From Microbacterium sp. Root180 (GTDB lineage: Bacteria; Actinomycetota; Actinomycetes; Actinomycetales; Microbacteriaceae), in NCBI RefSeq assembly GCF_001428485.1, contig NZ_LMHS01000003.1:1378876-1442875 (forward strand): a stretch of DNA of 64,000 nt, given 5' to 3'. Below, one piece after another: positions 44,809 to 56,648 of this stretch; positions within the stretch are counted from its first letter, which is position 1; every line of letters starts with the position of its first letter. The translations under genes were made by a program, and so were the position numbers. Below the pieces are notes generated by a model that ran no database searches, had not been told where the DNA came from, and saw nothing but the letters and a program-made list of their open reading frames with translations.

Positions 44809-45467
44809 CGGCGGTCGACGACGCGCCGCGCACGACGCCGCGCCTCACCTTCCAGCTGCCGGGACGCTGGCTCGCCGTCGACCCGCGCGACCCCGCTGCC
44901 GCATCCGCGCAGGTCGACGCCGCCGTCCGCGACCTCGTCGGTCCGGCCGACGATGCCGCGATCGCGCGGCGCCGCCTGCGTGCGGCGTTCCAGCGCGCGG
45001 TCGATACCGCGCGGGATGCTGCCGCCCATGCGCTGTTCCTGTGCATCGAGATCGTCCCCGACCTGGCGACCCCCGCCTCGCTCACGGTCCATGCCCCCGA
45101 AGGCATGCGCATGAGCCCGGCGATCGGGACGTCGGCGGATGCCGTGCTCGGCGTGCTGGGCGAGAGCTTCCGCGTGCTGGCCGTCCCCGGGATCGACACG
45201 GCGCAGCGGCTCGAGGGTCCGCGGGCGAGCATGCTCCGTATCGACCGGCTGCACGAGGAGAACGTGGAGGAGGACGGCGTGACCGCCGTCGCGACGCGGC
45301 TGGAGGCCGAGTACTGGTTCGCGGTGCCCGGATCCAAGCAGGTCGTGCTGGCGAGCTTCGCGACGCCGCTCGGCGAGCTGCGCAGCGCCATGCTGAACCT
45401 CTTCGACTCGATCGCGCTCGCGGCATCCTTCGCAACCGAGGACACCGCGGACCCGCCCGCGCACTGA
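44805..45467 (+). CDS. Cytosolic protein of unknown function, last gene of the module
   Basis: 220 residues from GTG 44805. No signal peptide or membrane segment. Reads as alpha/beta: RLTFQLPGRWLAVDP near the start, a helix-rich part (about 38-75), then strands (VTAVATRLEAEYWFAVPG, KQVVLASFATPLGELR) and a final helix. It resembles small domains found beside type VII secretion genes in actinobacteria (a beta sheet with closing helix), but I cannot name a family. It is translationally coupled to the lipoprotein gene, closing a four-gene unit. Confidence 0.78.
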   Translation: MTAVDDAPRTTPRLTFQLPGRWLAVDPRDPAAASAQVDAAVRDLVGPADDAAIARRRLRAAFQRAVDTARDAAAHALFLCIEIVPDLATPASLTVHAPEGMRMSPAIGTSADAVLGVLGESFRVLAVPGIDTAQRLEGPRASMLRIDRLHEENVEEDGVTAVATRLEAEYWFAVPGSKQVVLASFATPLGELRSAMLNLFDSIALAASFATEDTADPPAH

Positions 45468-45528
45468 GTGACGCGGCCGGCGAGGAATGATCGGCCCGTC
45501 CCCGGCGTTCGACGAGTCGGAGGATTCC

Positions 45529-47775
45529 ATGGATTACGGCCACGCGCTCGAGTTCGGCGCGTTCATCACCCCCACCGCTGCCGCGCCCGACGCCCCCGTC
45601 CTGCTCTCGCAGGCCGCGGAGGCAACGGGGCTCGACCTCGTCACCTTCCAGGACCATCCGTATCAGCCCGCGTTCCTCGACACGTGGACCCTGATGTCTT
45701 TCGTCGCCGCACGCACCGCACGCATCCGCATCGCACCGAACGTCCTCAACGTGCCGCTGCGCCCGCCCGCCGTCACGGCGCGGGCAGCCGCGAGCCTCGA
45801 TCTGCTCTCGGGCGGGCGCTTCGACCTCGCGCTGGGAGCCGGCGGCTTCTGGGACGCGATCGAGGCCATGGGCGGAGGCCGGCTCACGCCGGGCCAGGCG
45901 GTCACCGCGCTCGAAGAGGCGATCGACGTGATGCGGGAGCTGTGGGACACCTCCGAGCGCCGCGGCGTCTTCACCGACGGCACCTATCACCGCGTCCACG
46001 GCGCCAAGCGCGGGCCACGGCCGGCGCACGACATCCCGATCTGGATCGGCGCCTACAAGCCGCGCATGCTCGCGCTCACCGGCCGCAAGGGCGACGGCTG
46101 GCTGCCCTCGCTCGGGTACATGCAGCCGGGCGATCTCGCGAAGGGCAATCGCGCGATCGACGAGGCTGCCCGGGGCGCGGGTCGCGACCCGCGCGAGATC
46201 CGGCGTCTGCTGAACGTCGGACGCCTCGCGACGGATCCCGGAGAGTTCGCCGAGCGCCTCGCGCGCCTCGCCCTCGACGACGGCATCGGCACATTCATCC
46301 TCGCGGGCGACGATCCGCGCGGTCTGCAGGAGTTCGGTGAAGAGGTCGCCCCCGCGGTGCGCGAGCTCGTCGCGCGCGAGCGAGGCGATCGCGGCACGTC
46401 CGAGGCTCCCGTGCGGTCGGCGGCGGCGCTCGCCGCGCGCCACGAGGGCATCGCCTACGACGACGTGCCCGCGGGGCTGCGCGCGATCGAGCCGGGGCAC
46501 TTCGAGTACGGCGACGTGCGGGCCACCTACATGCGCGGCGGCGCGCCGGGCATCGTGCTCCAGCCGGACTCTGCCGAGCAGGTCGCGGAGGCGATCGGCT
46601 TCGCGCGGCGGCATCCGGATCTCCCCCTGGCCGTGCGCAGCGGCGGCCACGGGATCAGCGGTCGCAGCACGAACGACGGCGGCATCGTGATCGATCTGCG
46701 GAGGCTCGACGGCATCGAGGTGCTCGACGCCGAGCGCCGTCTCGTGCGCATCGGACCGGGCGCGCGCTGGGCGCACGTCGCGGCGGCACTCGGCGAGCAC
46801 GGCTGGGCTCTCACGTCGGGCGACTACGGCGGGGTCGGGGTCGGGGGCCTGGCGACGGCGGGCGGCATCGGGCTGCTCGCCCGCGAGCACGGCCTCACGA
46901 TCGATCACCTGCGCGCTGCCGAGGTGGTGCTCGCCGACGGATCCATCGTGCGGACGGATGCTTCCACCCTCCCCGAGCTGTTCTGGGCGATCCGCGGGGC
47001 CGGCGCGAACGTCGGAATCGTGACGTCGTTCGAGTTCGAGGTCGACGAGGTCGGAGAGGTCGGGTACGCGCAGCTCGCGTTCCAGGTCGACGACCTCGCC
47101 GACTTCCTCGAGGGCTACGGCCGGATCGTCGAGGCATCCCCTCGCGACCTCACGCTGTTCCTGCTGACGGGCGCGCCGAGCCCCGGGCGGCCGCAGACCG
47201 TTCAGCTCTACGGAATCGTCGACTCCGACGACCCCGACACGATCATCGCGCGCCTCCAGCCCTTCGCCGACCTCGCGCCGCTCGTGCAGCAGTCCGTGCA
47301 GCTCACGACCTACGCGCAGGTCATGGCCAACGCCGACCTCGGCCCCCAGCACGGCGCGGGCGAGCCGCACTCGCGGTCGGGACTCATCGAGCACGTGACG
47401 CCCGCGTTCGCGGCTGCGGTCGAGCGGATGCTGGCATCCGGCGCGGTCCCGTTCTTCCAGCTGCGCGCGGTCGGCGGCGCGGTGGCCGACGTCGCGGAGG
47501 ACGCGACGGCGTACGCCCACCGTTCGGCGAACTTCTCGGTCGCCGCCCTCGGGTCGCATGCGGACCGGCTCGACGCGCAGTGGCGGGTGCTGGCCGAGCA
47601 CGTCGACGGGATGTACCTGAGCTTCGACTCCTCGCTGCGACCGGAGCGCATCGGCGAGGCGTTCCCGCCCGCGACGCTCGCACGCCTGCGCGCCGTCAAG
47701 GCGTCGTACGATCCCGGCTGCCTCTTCCGCGACAACTTCGCGATCGAACCGCTCGCCTCCGTCACCGCCGCCTGA
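45529..47775 (+). CDS. Fusion of LLM flavin-dependent oxidoreductase and FAD-linked oxidase
   Basis: 748 residues from ATG 45529 (CGGAGG five bases upstream; ATG 45487 possible). About 1-300 is a luciferase-like F420/FMN barrel (VTFQDHPYQPAF, LDLLSGGRFDLALGAGGFW, IPIWIGAYKPRML). About 335-748 is a VAO/BBE-type oxidase with PCMH FAD domain: AVRSGGHGISGRS, whose His is the usual covalent FAD site, and GVGGLATAGGIG; the C-terminal berberine-bridge piece is SYDPGCLFRDNF. Two flavin enzymes in one chain suggests sequential oxidation or reduction of one substrate, which is unknown. No frameshift joins the halves; the linker (about 300-335) is charged and flexible. Confidence 0.9.
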   Translation: MDYGHALEFGAFITPTAAAPDAPVLLSQAAEATGLDLVTFQDHPYQPAFLDTWTLMSFVAARTARIRIAPNVLNVPLRPPAVTARAAASLDLLSGGRFDLALGAGGFWDAIEAMGGGRLTPGQAVTALEEAIDVMRELWDTSERRGVFTDGTYHRVHGAKRGPRPAHDIPIWIGAYKPRMLALTGRKGDGWLPSLGYMQPGDLAKGNRAIDEAARGAGRDPREIRRLLNVGRLATDPGEFAERLARLALDDGIGTFILAGDDPRGLQEFGEEVAPAVRELVARERGDRGTSEAPVRSAAALAARHEGIAYDDVPAGLRAIEPGHFEYGDVRATYMRGGAPGIVLQPDSAEQVAEAIGFARRHPDLPLAVRSGGHGISGRSTNDGGIVIDLRRLDGIEVLDAERRLVRIGPGARWAHVAAALGEHGWALTSGDYGGVGVGGLATAGGIGLLAREHGLTIDHLRAAEVVLADGSIVRTDASTLPELFWAIRGAGANVGIVTSFEFEVDEVGEVGYAQLAFQVDDLADFLEGYGRIVEASPRDLTLFLLTGAPSPGRPQTVQLYGIVDSDDPDTIIARLQPFADLAPLVQQSVQLTTYAQVMANADLGPQHGAGEPHSRSGLIEHVTPAFAAAVERMLASGAVPFFQLRAVGGAVADVAEDATAYAHRSANFSVAALGSHADRLDAQWRVLAEHVDGMYLSFDSSLRPERIGEAFPPATLARLRAVKASYDPGCLFRDNFAIEPLASVTAA

Positions 47776-47801
47776 GCCGCGGCATCCGCCCGTCCGTCCC
47801 A

Positions 47802-47902
47802 CGGCGCATAACTCCTGCAGTTTCGCCGACTGCCGGGGCGCGAGCCCGGGATTCCGCGGGCGCGGCGCGGGTCGCACCCCGAAGTGCAGGAGTTATGCGC
47901 CG
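47802..47902. repeat. Long palindromic repeat, family C
   Basis: 18-base perfect arms, CGGCGCATAACTCCTGCA (47802-47819) and its complement (47885-47902), around a 65-base G/C-rich centre. It lies 26 bases after the oxidase fusion gene. Arm identity is much longer than a terminator needs, and it resembles repeated palindromic units of actinobacterial genomes. Only one copy is in the window. Confidence 0.85.
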
Positions 47903-48028
47903 GGGGTGAGGTCGAGTCGGGCACGGCGGGCAGGCCGGATCCCGCAGACCCCTTCGAGCAGGAATGAGGAAGCGGGGTGTCCTCGATGGTCGGCAGAATG
48001 TAGCGTCGCCTTCGATCGAGAGGAACCC

Positions 48029-50374
<2,346 letters not shown>

Positions 50375-50384
50375 GGACTCCGTG

Positions 50385-50414
50385 CCGCCCATGGGTCTTT
50401 GTCCCCATGGGCGG
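50385..50414 (+). terminator. Hairpin terminator after the UvrA-like gene
   Basis: CCGCCCATGGG (50385-50395) and CCCATGGGCGG (50404-50414) are perfect 11-base arms with an eight-base loop, 10 bases after the stop. It separates this gene from the large operon that starts at 50552. Confidence 0.8.
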
Positions 50415-50551
50415 TGCCACCAGGTTCGGAATACGATCTCCGAGGCGGGGATCCTGCGATGAGACTCCGGGTCCACCCGGGTTAGGCTGAACCGTCCCCC
50501 TGCCACTGCGCTCGCCACGCATGCACCGACCGCCGGAGGAGGCCAGGTTCG

Positions 50552-53500
50552 ATGACGTCATTCGCGTGGCTTCGTGCGCGCCCGCGGGCGCTGGCCTCGG
50601 CGGGGGTCGTCACGGTCGCGGCGGTCGCCATCACGACCATGGCGTTCGTGTACCAGGGCAACCCGACGACCGAGGTCGACCTGCACGACGGCGGCGTGTG
50701 GGTGACCAAGCAGTCCTCCCTCCTCGTGGGGCACTTCAACCACGAGTCGCAGGTGCTCGACGGCGGTCTGCGCACGTCGAGCGGCGAGTACGACATCCTC
50801 CAGTCCGGTGAGAACGTCCTCGTGGTCGACGAGAGCGACGCAAGCGTGACCGCCGTCGACCCGGCGATGGTGGCGCTCACCGAGTCGGCCGACATCCCGG
50901 CCGGCGCGAAGGTCGTGCTCGGCGGCACGTCGGTCGGCATCCTCGATCGCGACTCCGGCGACCTGTGGGTCGTGCCGGCGAAGGCCATGGGATCCTTCGC
51001 GGTCGAGGCGACCGAGCCGCTCGCGACACTGGGAGAGGGGGCGGATGTCGCCGCCGGCCTCGACGGCACGGTCTACGCCGTGTCCCCGGAGGATTCCGAG
51101 CTCGTCACCGTGCGCACCGACGCGGAGGGATCGCCGTTCGAGCCCGAGCGCGCGGGCGTCGACGGGCTGGAGGCGGAAGCGCCGGTCACCATCACGGCGG
51201 TCGGCGACCGGGCCGCGATCCTCGACACCGACAGCGGCACCGTCTTCGTGGACGGACGCCGCATCGAGGTCGAGGGTGGGCAGACGGCCGTGCTGCAGCA
51301 GCCTTCCGGGCAGAACGACGCGGTGACCCTCGCGACCGCGTCCTCCCTCGTGCACGTGCCGCTCGACGGCTCCGAGCCGGTCTCCCAGAGCACAGGCGCC
51401 CAGGGCGAGCCGGCGGCGCCGGTCTTCCTCGAGGGATGCTCCTACTCGGCGTGGAACGGCTCGGCGAAGTTCCTCCGCGACTGCGCGGGCGACGCCGACG
51501 ACTTCGCCACCGACATCGACGGCATCGACCAGACCTCCGTGCTCCGCTTCCGGGTGAACCGCGACGTCGTCGTGCTCAACGACGTCATCGGCGGCGCCGC
51601 CTGGATGGCCAGCGACAGCATGCAGCGCGTCGACAACTGGAACGAGATCACCCCGCCCGAGGGCGAGGCCGAGGAGGACGAGCAGACCACCGAGGAGACG
51701 GTGGAGACGACCCTGCCCGAGCGGTCCGACAAGAACACCCCTCCCATCGCGACCGACGACGACTTCGGTGTCCGCCCCGGACGCACGACCCTCCTCCCCG
51801 TGCTCGACAACGACAGCGACGCCGACGGCGACGTGCTCATCGCGTCGGTCGCCGACGGCGGACCCTCGTTCGGAGAGGTCACCGCGATCAACGACGGCGC
51901 CGCGCTGCAGATCGCGGTGCCCGAGAACGCGTCCGGCACGACCTCCTTCGCGTACGACATCGACGACGGCCGCAAGGGCACGGACACCGGCACGGTCACG
52001 CTCAGCGTCCACGACTGGAGCGTCAACGCGGCGCCGGTGCAGAAGCGCGTGACCACCGTCGTGGTCGAGGCCGGCGGCGTCGTCTCCTACAACGTGCTGC
52101 CCGACTGGCTCGACCCCGACGGCGACGACGTGTTCCTCCAGGCGGTCACGCCCGCACCCGGCGACGAGGCCGACTTCACGTCAGACGGTCGTATCACCTA
52201 CCGCGCCGTCGGAGGGACGCAGGGCCGCAAGGACGTCGAGATCGTCGTCTCGGACGGCAACGACGAGGCCGTCGGCATCGTGAGGTTCGATGTGCGGCCC
52301 CTCGGCTCGACGGATCCGGTGACCAACGCCGATCGCGTCGTCGTGCAGGCCGGCCAGGTCGCGACCGTGGCGCCGCTCGCGAACGACACCAGCTCGGGGC
52401 GCGAGCCCCTGCGGCTCGTGCGCGTCGACGAGGTTCCCGGCGCCACGATCACGCCCGACTTCGCGAACAAGACCTTCGCGTTCCGCTCCGAGGCGCCGGG
52501 CACGTACTACGTGCAGTACCTGGTCGCCGCGGGTTCGAAGAACGCGGAGGGCCTCGTCCGCGTCGACGTGCTCGCCGAGGCCGACACGACGCTTCCGCCG
52601 GTCGCGGTGCGGGATGTCGCCCTCCTGCCGAGCGGCGGCGAGGTGCTCGCGAACGTCCTCACGAACGACTCCGACCCGGCCGGCGGCATCCTCGTCGTGC
52701 AGTCGGTCACGGTCCAGCCGAACGCCGGCATCTCGGTGGCAGTCCTCAACCACGAGACGCTGCGCATCAGCGACCAGGCCGCACTCGGCACGCAGGTGCG
52801 CATCTCGTACCGCGTCTCGAACGGGCTGCGGTCGGCCGAGGGCGAGGTGATCGTCATCCCGATCCCCGCCCCCGCGCAGCTGCGACCCCCGGTCGCGAAC
52901 GACGACCAGGTCGTCGTCCGAGCCGGCGACGTCGTGAACATCCCCGTCCTGGACAACGACTACCACCCCAACGGCGATGCGATCCACGTCGCGCCCGACC
53001 TCGTGCCTCCGCTCATCGAGCCGGAGGACGGCGAGATGTTCGTCTCGCAGGACCTGCTGCGCTTCCGGGCCTCCGATGAGCCCGGAACCGTGTACGCGAC
53101 CTACGAGGTCATCGACAGCAGCGGTCAGAAGGACGCCGGGTACGTGACCATCCAGGTCCTCCCGGTCAACGAGGAGACCAACGCCGCGCCCCGCCCCCGT
53201 GACATCGTCGCCCGGGCCCTGGCCGGCAGCGAGGTGCGGATCGCCGTGCCGCTGGACGGCATCGACGCGGACGGGGACTCGGTGCGCCTCGAGGGCATCG
53301 CCTCGCCGCCCGGCAAGGGCCGTGTGGTCGAGATCGGCTCGAACTACATCGTCTACGAGGCGTTCGACGACGCGGGCGGCGCCGACGCGTTCACGTATCG
53401 GGTTCGCGACCGTCTCGGCGCCGAGGCCACGGGCTCGATCCGCATCGGCGTCGCGCCCGCCGAGAGCGCCAACCAGGCTCCATACGCCGCGAAGGACGCG

Positions 53501-56500
53501 GTCGTGATGCGACCGGGCCGCACGGTGGCGGTGCCGGTGGCCGCAAATGACTCCGACCCCGACGGCGATCTCTTCTCGGTCCTGAAGGACGGGCTCATCC
53601 TTCCCGACGTCGACGGCCTCGAGGCCCGGGTATCGGGCGACCGCGTGCTCGTGACGGCGCCCGAGGAGGAGATCGAGACGTCGCTGCAGTACACGATCCG
53701 CGACGATCGGGGCGCGAAGGCCACCGCCGTCCTGCAGATCACCGTGTCGGAGGACGTGCCGCTCCTGCGTCCGATCGCTCGCGACGACTACGTGCAGGCG
53801 GTCGACGTCGAGGGGACGTCGGTCGACATCGAGGTGCTCGCGAACGACGAGGACCCCGACGGCACGGTCGAAGATCTCGCGGTGTCGGTCGCCGGCTCGG
53901 GCGCGCGCGTCCTCGGCGACGGCACGGTGCGGATCGAGCTCGACGACACCGACCGCATCCTCATGTACACGATCACGGACCGGGACGGGTCCGAGGCATC
54001 CGCTTTCATCCACGTCCCCTCGCTGTCGTCGCTGCCGCCGACCCTGATCTCGACCGACGCGATCGAGGTGCCCAGCGGCGAGACCATCGAGCTCCCGCTC
54101 GAGGAGCACGTCCGCGCCGCAGGCGGCGGGAGCGTCGTGATCACCGAGGCGGCGAAGGTGAGCGCGGTGAACTCCGACGGCTCGAACCTCGTCAAGGATC
54201 AGACGACGCTCGTCTACACGTCGAAGAAGGGCTACTTCGGCCAGGACGCGCTGACGTTCGAGGTCACGACCGGGTCGGGTCCCGACGACCCGAACGGGCG
54301 CAAGGCGACGCTGACCATGCCGATCACGGTGCTCCCGCCGGAGAACCAGCAGCCCGAGTTCGTCGACGGGCAGATGGACGTCGCCCCCGGCGAGGACCCG
54401 ACGAGTCTCGACCTCCGCGCCCTCACGACCGATCCCGACCCCGAGGACATCGACGGCATGCGGTACGAGATCGTGGGCGGCGTGCCCAGCGGGCTCACGG
54501 CCACCGTCGCCGACCAGGAGCTGCGGGTGAGCGCCGGGTCCGATGCGCCGAAGGGCACGACCGAGCGCCTCACGATCCGCGTATCCGACGGCGAGACCGA
54601 GCCCGTCGAGGGAACGGTCACCGTGCGGGTGACGGCATCCACCCGCGAGCTCCCGACCGCGAACGACGACATCGTCGAAGAGGCGCACCAGGGCGACACC
54701 GTGCGGGTGCCGGTGCTGCGCAACGACGTCAATCCCTTCCCCGAGACGCCGCTGCGGATCGTGGGCGTGTTCCCCGAGACCGGACGCGGGACCGCCGAGG
54801 TCTCCGGCGACCAGGTGAGCGTCACCCCGGCCGCGGACTTCTTCGGCACGATGGTGGTGCGCTATCGCGTGACGGACGCCACGAATGATCCCGACCGCGA
54901 GGTCGAGGGCCGCATCCGGCTCACCGTGCAGGGCAAGCCCGACGCGCCGGGCACGCCGGTGGTCTCGAGCGTGCAGGACCGCACGGTCGTGCTGTCGTGG
55001 ACGCCGCCCGCCAACAACGGTGCAGCCATCACCCACTACGAGGTGTCGTCCACCGCGGGCAACTTCGATCAGCGATGCGACGCGACGACGTGCACACTGA
55101 CCGGCCTGACGAACAACGTCGAGTACAACTTCACCGTGGTCGCGGTGAACCGCGTCGGCCCGTCCGATCCGTCGGCGCCCTCCGAGACGGCGCGTCCGGA
55201 CGCCCGTCCCGACACGCCGAACCCCCCGACGCTGGTCTTCGGCGACCGGAGCCTGCAGGTGGCGTGGGTCACGCCGTCGACGCCCGGATCGCCCGTCGAG
55301 ACGTTCACGCTCGAGATCTCGCCCGCTCCGCCGTCGGGCATCGTTCAGAAGACCGCCCTCACCGGCAACAGCACGGTCTGGGACGGTCTCGAGAACGGCG
55401 TCGCGTACCAGGTGCGCGTCCAGGCGCACAACCGTGCGCCTGAGCCCTCGAGCTGGAGCGCGTGGTCGGCGACCGAGATCCCCGCGCGGGCTCCGGATGC
55501 CGCGGCCGCCCCCTCGACCGAGCGCCTCGACCCGGTCGGCAGCCAGGCGCAGATGCGCGTGTCGTGGGCGGCTCCCGCCAACAACGGCGACGCGATCGCG
55601 GAGTACCGCCTGAACGTGCTGCGCGGCGGCGCGGTCGTCAACACGCTGAGCGTGCCGGGCGGACAGACGTCGCAGGCACTCGCGATCGATGCCTCCACCA
55701 GCGACTACACGTTCACCGTCGCCGCGCGGAACAAGGCCGGCTGGGGCGCCGACAGCGCCCCGTCCGCGCCGCGCCGGGCCTTCGTCGCCCCGGGGGCGCC
55801 CACGAACGTGCAGGCCAGCACCCCGAGCGGCAACTCGGCGATCGTCGTGACCTACAACGCGGCGCCGGGCAACGGCGCCAACGCCTCGGAGCTGCGGTAC
55901 GAGTTCTCCCTCAACGGCAACGCCTGGCGCGCGGACTGGGACGGCCGAACGATCGGCGGCCTCAACAACGGTCAGACCTACACGGTCCGGGTGCGCGCCT
56001 TCACCGCGCTGGACGGCGTCCGCTACGACGGCCCTGCGTCGGCCGCGTCGAACCAGGCAGTCCCCTACGGACCGGTGCTCAACCCGGGCGCGCGGGCGAC
56101 GAGGGACGGCACCGCGATTTTGTTCGAGTGGAGCGCGCCGGCGAACAACGGCCGCGCGATCGACCGCGTCCAGGTGAACATCGCCGGCGGCGGGTGGGAG
56201 AACGTCTCCAACAACGGCTCCCGCCGCGTCGACTACGGCTACGACCAGACGCGAACGATCCAGGTGCGGGCCTACGACACCGCGGGCCAGGTCTCGGCGG
56301 TCGCCTCCGACTCGGCGACGACCGCGCCGCGCCCCAACCCGCGCGCGTGGGTGGAGCGCGGGGCGAGCGCCCAGGGTGAGGCTAACTGCAGCCATTCCTC
56401 CTGCGCGTACTTCGAAGTCAATACGCGAGACTTCCCCGCCGGCAGCTACCGGTACGAGTGCTGGGGGAACGGGAGCAAGTTCAACACGTGGGAGGGCCCC

Positions 56501-56611
56501 GTGAACTTCCCCGCGAACGGCACCACGCAGCTGCAGTGCTACTACGGGCAGCCCGGCGCGAACGTGTGGGTGGTCCTGAACGGGACGAGATACGAGACGA
56601 CGCAATGGTGA
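50552..56611 (+). CDS. Giant extracellular Ig-like/tandem-95 and fibronectin type III protein
   Basis: 2019 residues from ATG 50552 behind GGAGGAGGCC. A signal anchor at about 14-33, a propeller-like region (about 40-370), an acidic linker (EDEQTTEETVETT), about ten Ig-like or cadherin-like tandem repeats (about 400-1450) with the recurring VLDNDSDADGD / VLANDEDPDG calcium-type motif, then five FnIII modules (starting near 1461, 1553, 1647, 1747 and 1837; WTPPANNGAAITHYEV, WSAPANNGRAIDRV). The last 85 residues hold four Cys (CSHSSC, YECWG, LQCYYG) as a small closing domain. It would span the cell wall. It heads an operon with MoxR, DUF58, transglutaminase-like and phospho-signalling genes, a set often linked to type VII secretion. 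Confidence 0.92.
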   Translation: MTSFAWLRARPRALASAGVVTVAAVAITTMAFVYQGNPTTEVDLHDGGVWVTKQSSLLVGHFNHESQVLDGGLRTSSGEYDILQSGENVLVVDESDASVTAVDPAMVALTESADIPAGAKVVLGGTSVGILDRDSGDLWVVPAKAMGSFAVEATEPLATLGEGADVAAGLDGTVYAVSPEDSELVTVRTDAEGSPFEPERAGVDGLEAEAPVTITAVGDRAAILDTDSGTVFVDGRRIEVEGGQTAVLQQPSGQNDAVTLATASSLVHVPLDGSEPVSQSTGAQGEPAAPVFLEGCSYSAWNGSAKFLRDCAGDADDFATDIDGIDQTSVLRFRVNRDVVVLNDVIGGAAWMASDSMQRVDNWNEITPPEGEAEEDEQTTEETVETTLPERSDKNTPPIATDDDFGVRPGRTTLLPVLDNDSDADGDVLIASVADGGPSFGEVTAINDGAALQIAVPENASGTTSFAYDIDDGRKGTDTGTVTLSVHDWSVNAAPVQKRVTTVVVEAGGVVSYNVLPDWLDPDGDDVFLQAVTPAPGDEADFTSDGRITYRAVGGTQGRKDVEIVVSDGNDEAVGIVRFDVRPLGSTDPVTNADRVVVQAGQVATVAPLANDTSSGREPLRLVRVDEVPGATITPDFANKTFAFRSEAPGTYYVQYLVAAGSKNAEGLVRVDVLAEADTTLPPVAVRDVALLPSGGEVLANVLTNDSDPAGGILVVQSVTVQPNAGISVAVLNHETLRISDQAALGTQVRISYRVSNGLRSAEGEVIVIPIPAPAQLRPPVANDDQVVVRAGDVVNIPVLDNDYHPNGDAIHVAPDLVPPLIEPEDGEMFVSQDLLRFRASDEPGTVYATYEVIDSSGQKDAGYVTIQVLPVNEETNAAPRPRDIVARALAGSEVRIAVPLDGIDADGDSVRLEGIASPPGKGRVVEIGSNYIVYEAFDDAGGADAFTYRVRDRLGAEATGSIRIGVAPAESANQAPYAAKDAVVMRPGRTVAVPVAANDSDPDGDLFSVLKDGLILPDVDGLEARVSGDRVLVTAPEEEIETSLQYTIRDDRGAKATAVLQITVSEDVPLLRPIARDDYVQAVDVEGTSVDIEVLANDEDPDGTVEDLAVSVAGSGARVLGDGTVRIELDDTDRILMYTITDRDGSEASAFIHVPSLSSLPPTLISTDAIEVPSGETIELPLEEHVRAAGGGSVVITEAAKVSAVNSDGSNLVKDQTTLVYTSKKGYFGQDALTFEVTTGSGPDDPNGRKATLTMPITVLPPENQQPEFVDGQMDVAPGEDPTSLDLRALTTDPDPEDIDGMRYEIVGGVPSGLTATVADQELRVSAGSDAPKGTTERLTIRVSDGETEPVEGTVTVRVTASTRELPTANDDIVEEAHQGDTVRVPVLRNDVNPFPETPLRIVGVFPETGRGTAEVSGDQVSVTPAADFFGTMVVRYRVTDATNDPDREVEGRIRLTVQGKPDAPGTPVVSSVQDRTVVLSWTPPANNGAAITHYEVSSTAGNFDQRCDATTCTLTGLTNNVEYNFTVVAVNRVGPSDPSAPSETARPDARPDTPNPPTLVFGDRSLQVAWVTPSTPGSPVETFTLEISPAPPSGIVQKTALTGNSTVWDGLENGVAYQVRVQAHNRAPEPSSWSAWSATEIPARAPDAAAAPSTERLDPVGSQAQMRVSWAAPANNGDAIAEYRLNVLRGGAVVNTLSVPGGQTSQALAIDASTSDYTFTVAARNKAGWGADSAPSAPRRAFVAPGAPTNVQASTPSGNSAIVVTYNAAPGNGANASELRYEFSLNGNAWRADWDGRTIGGLNNGQTYTVRVRAFTALDGVRYDGPASAASNQAVPYGPVLNPGARATRDGTAILFEWSAPANNGRAIDRVQVNIAGGGWENVSNNGSRRVDYGYDQTRTIQVRAYDTAGQVSAVASDSATTAPRPNPRAWVERGASAQGEANCSHSSCAYFEVNTRDFPAGSYRYECWGNGSKFNTWEGPVNFPANGTTQLQCYYGQPGANVWVVLNGTRYETTQW

Positions 56612-56648
56612 CGCGCCCGCGCGCCGCCACGAGAAGGAAGACACGACG

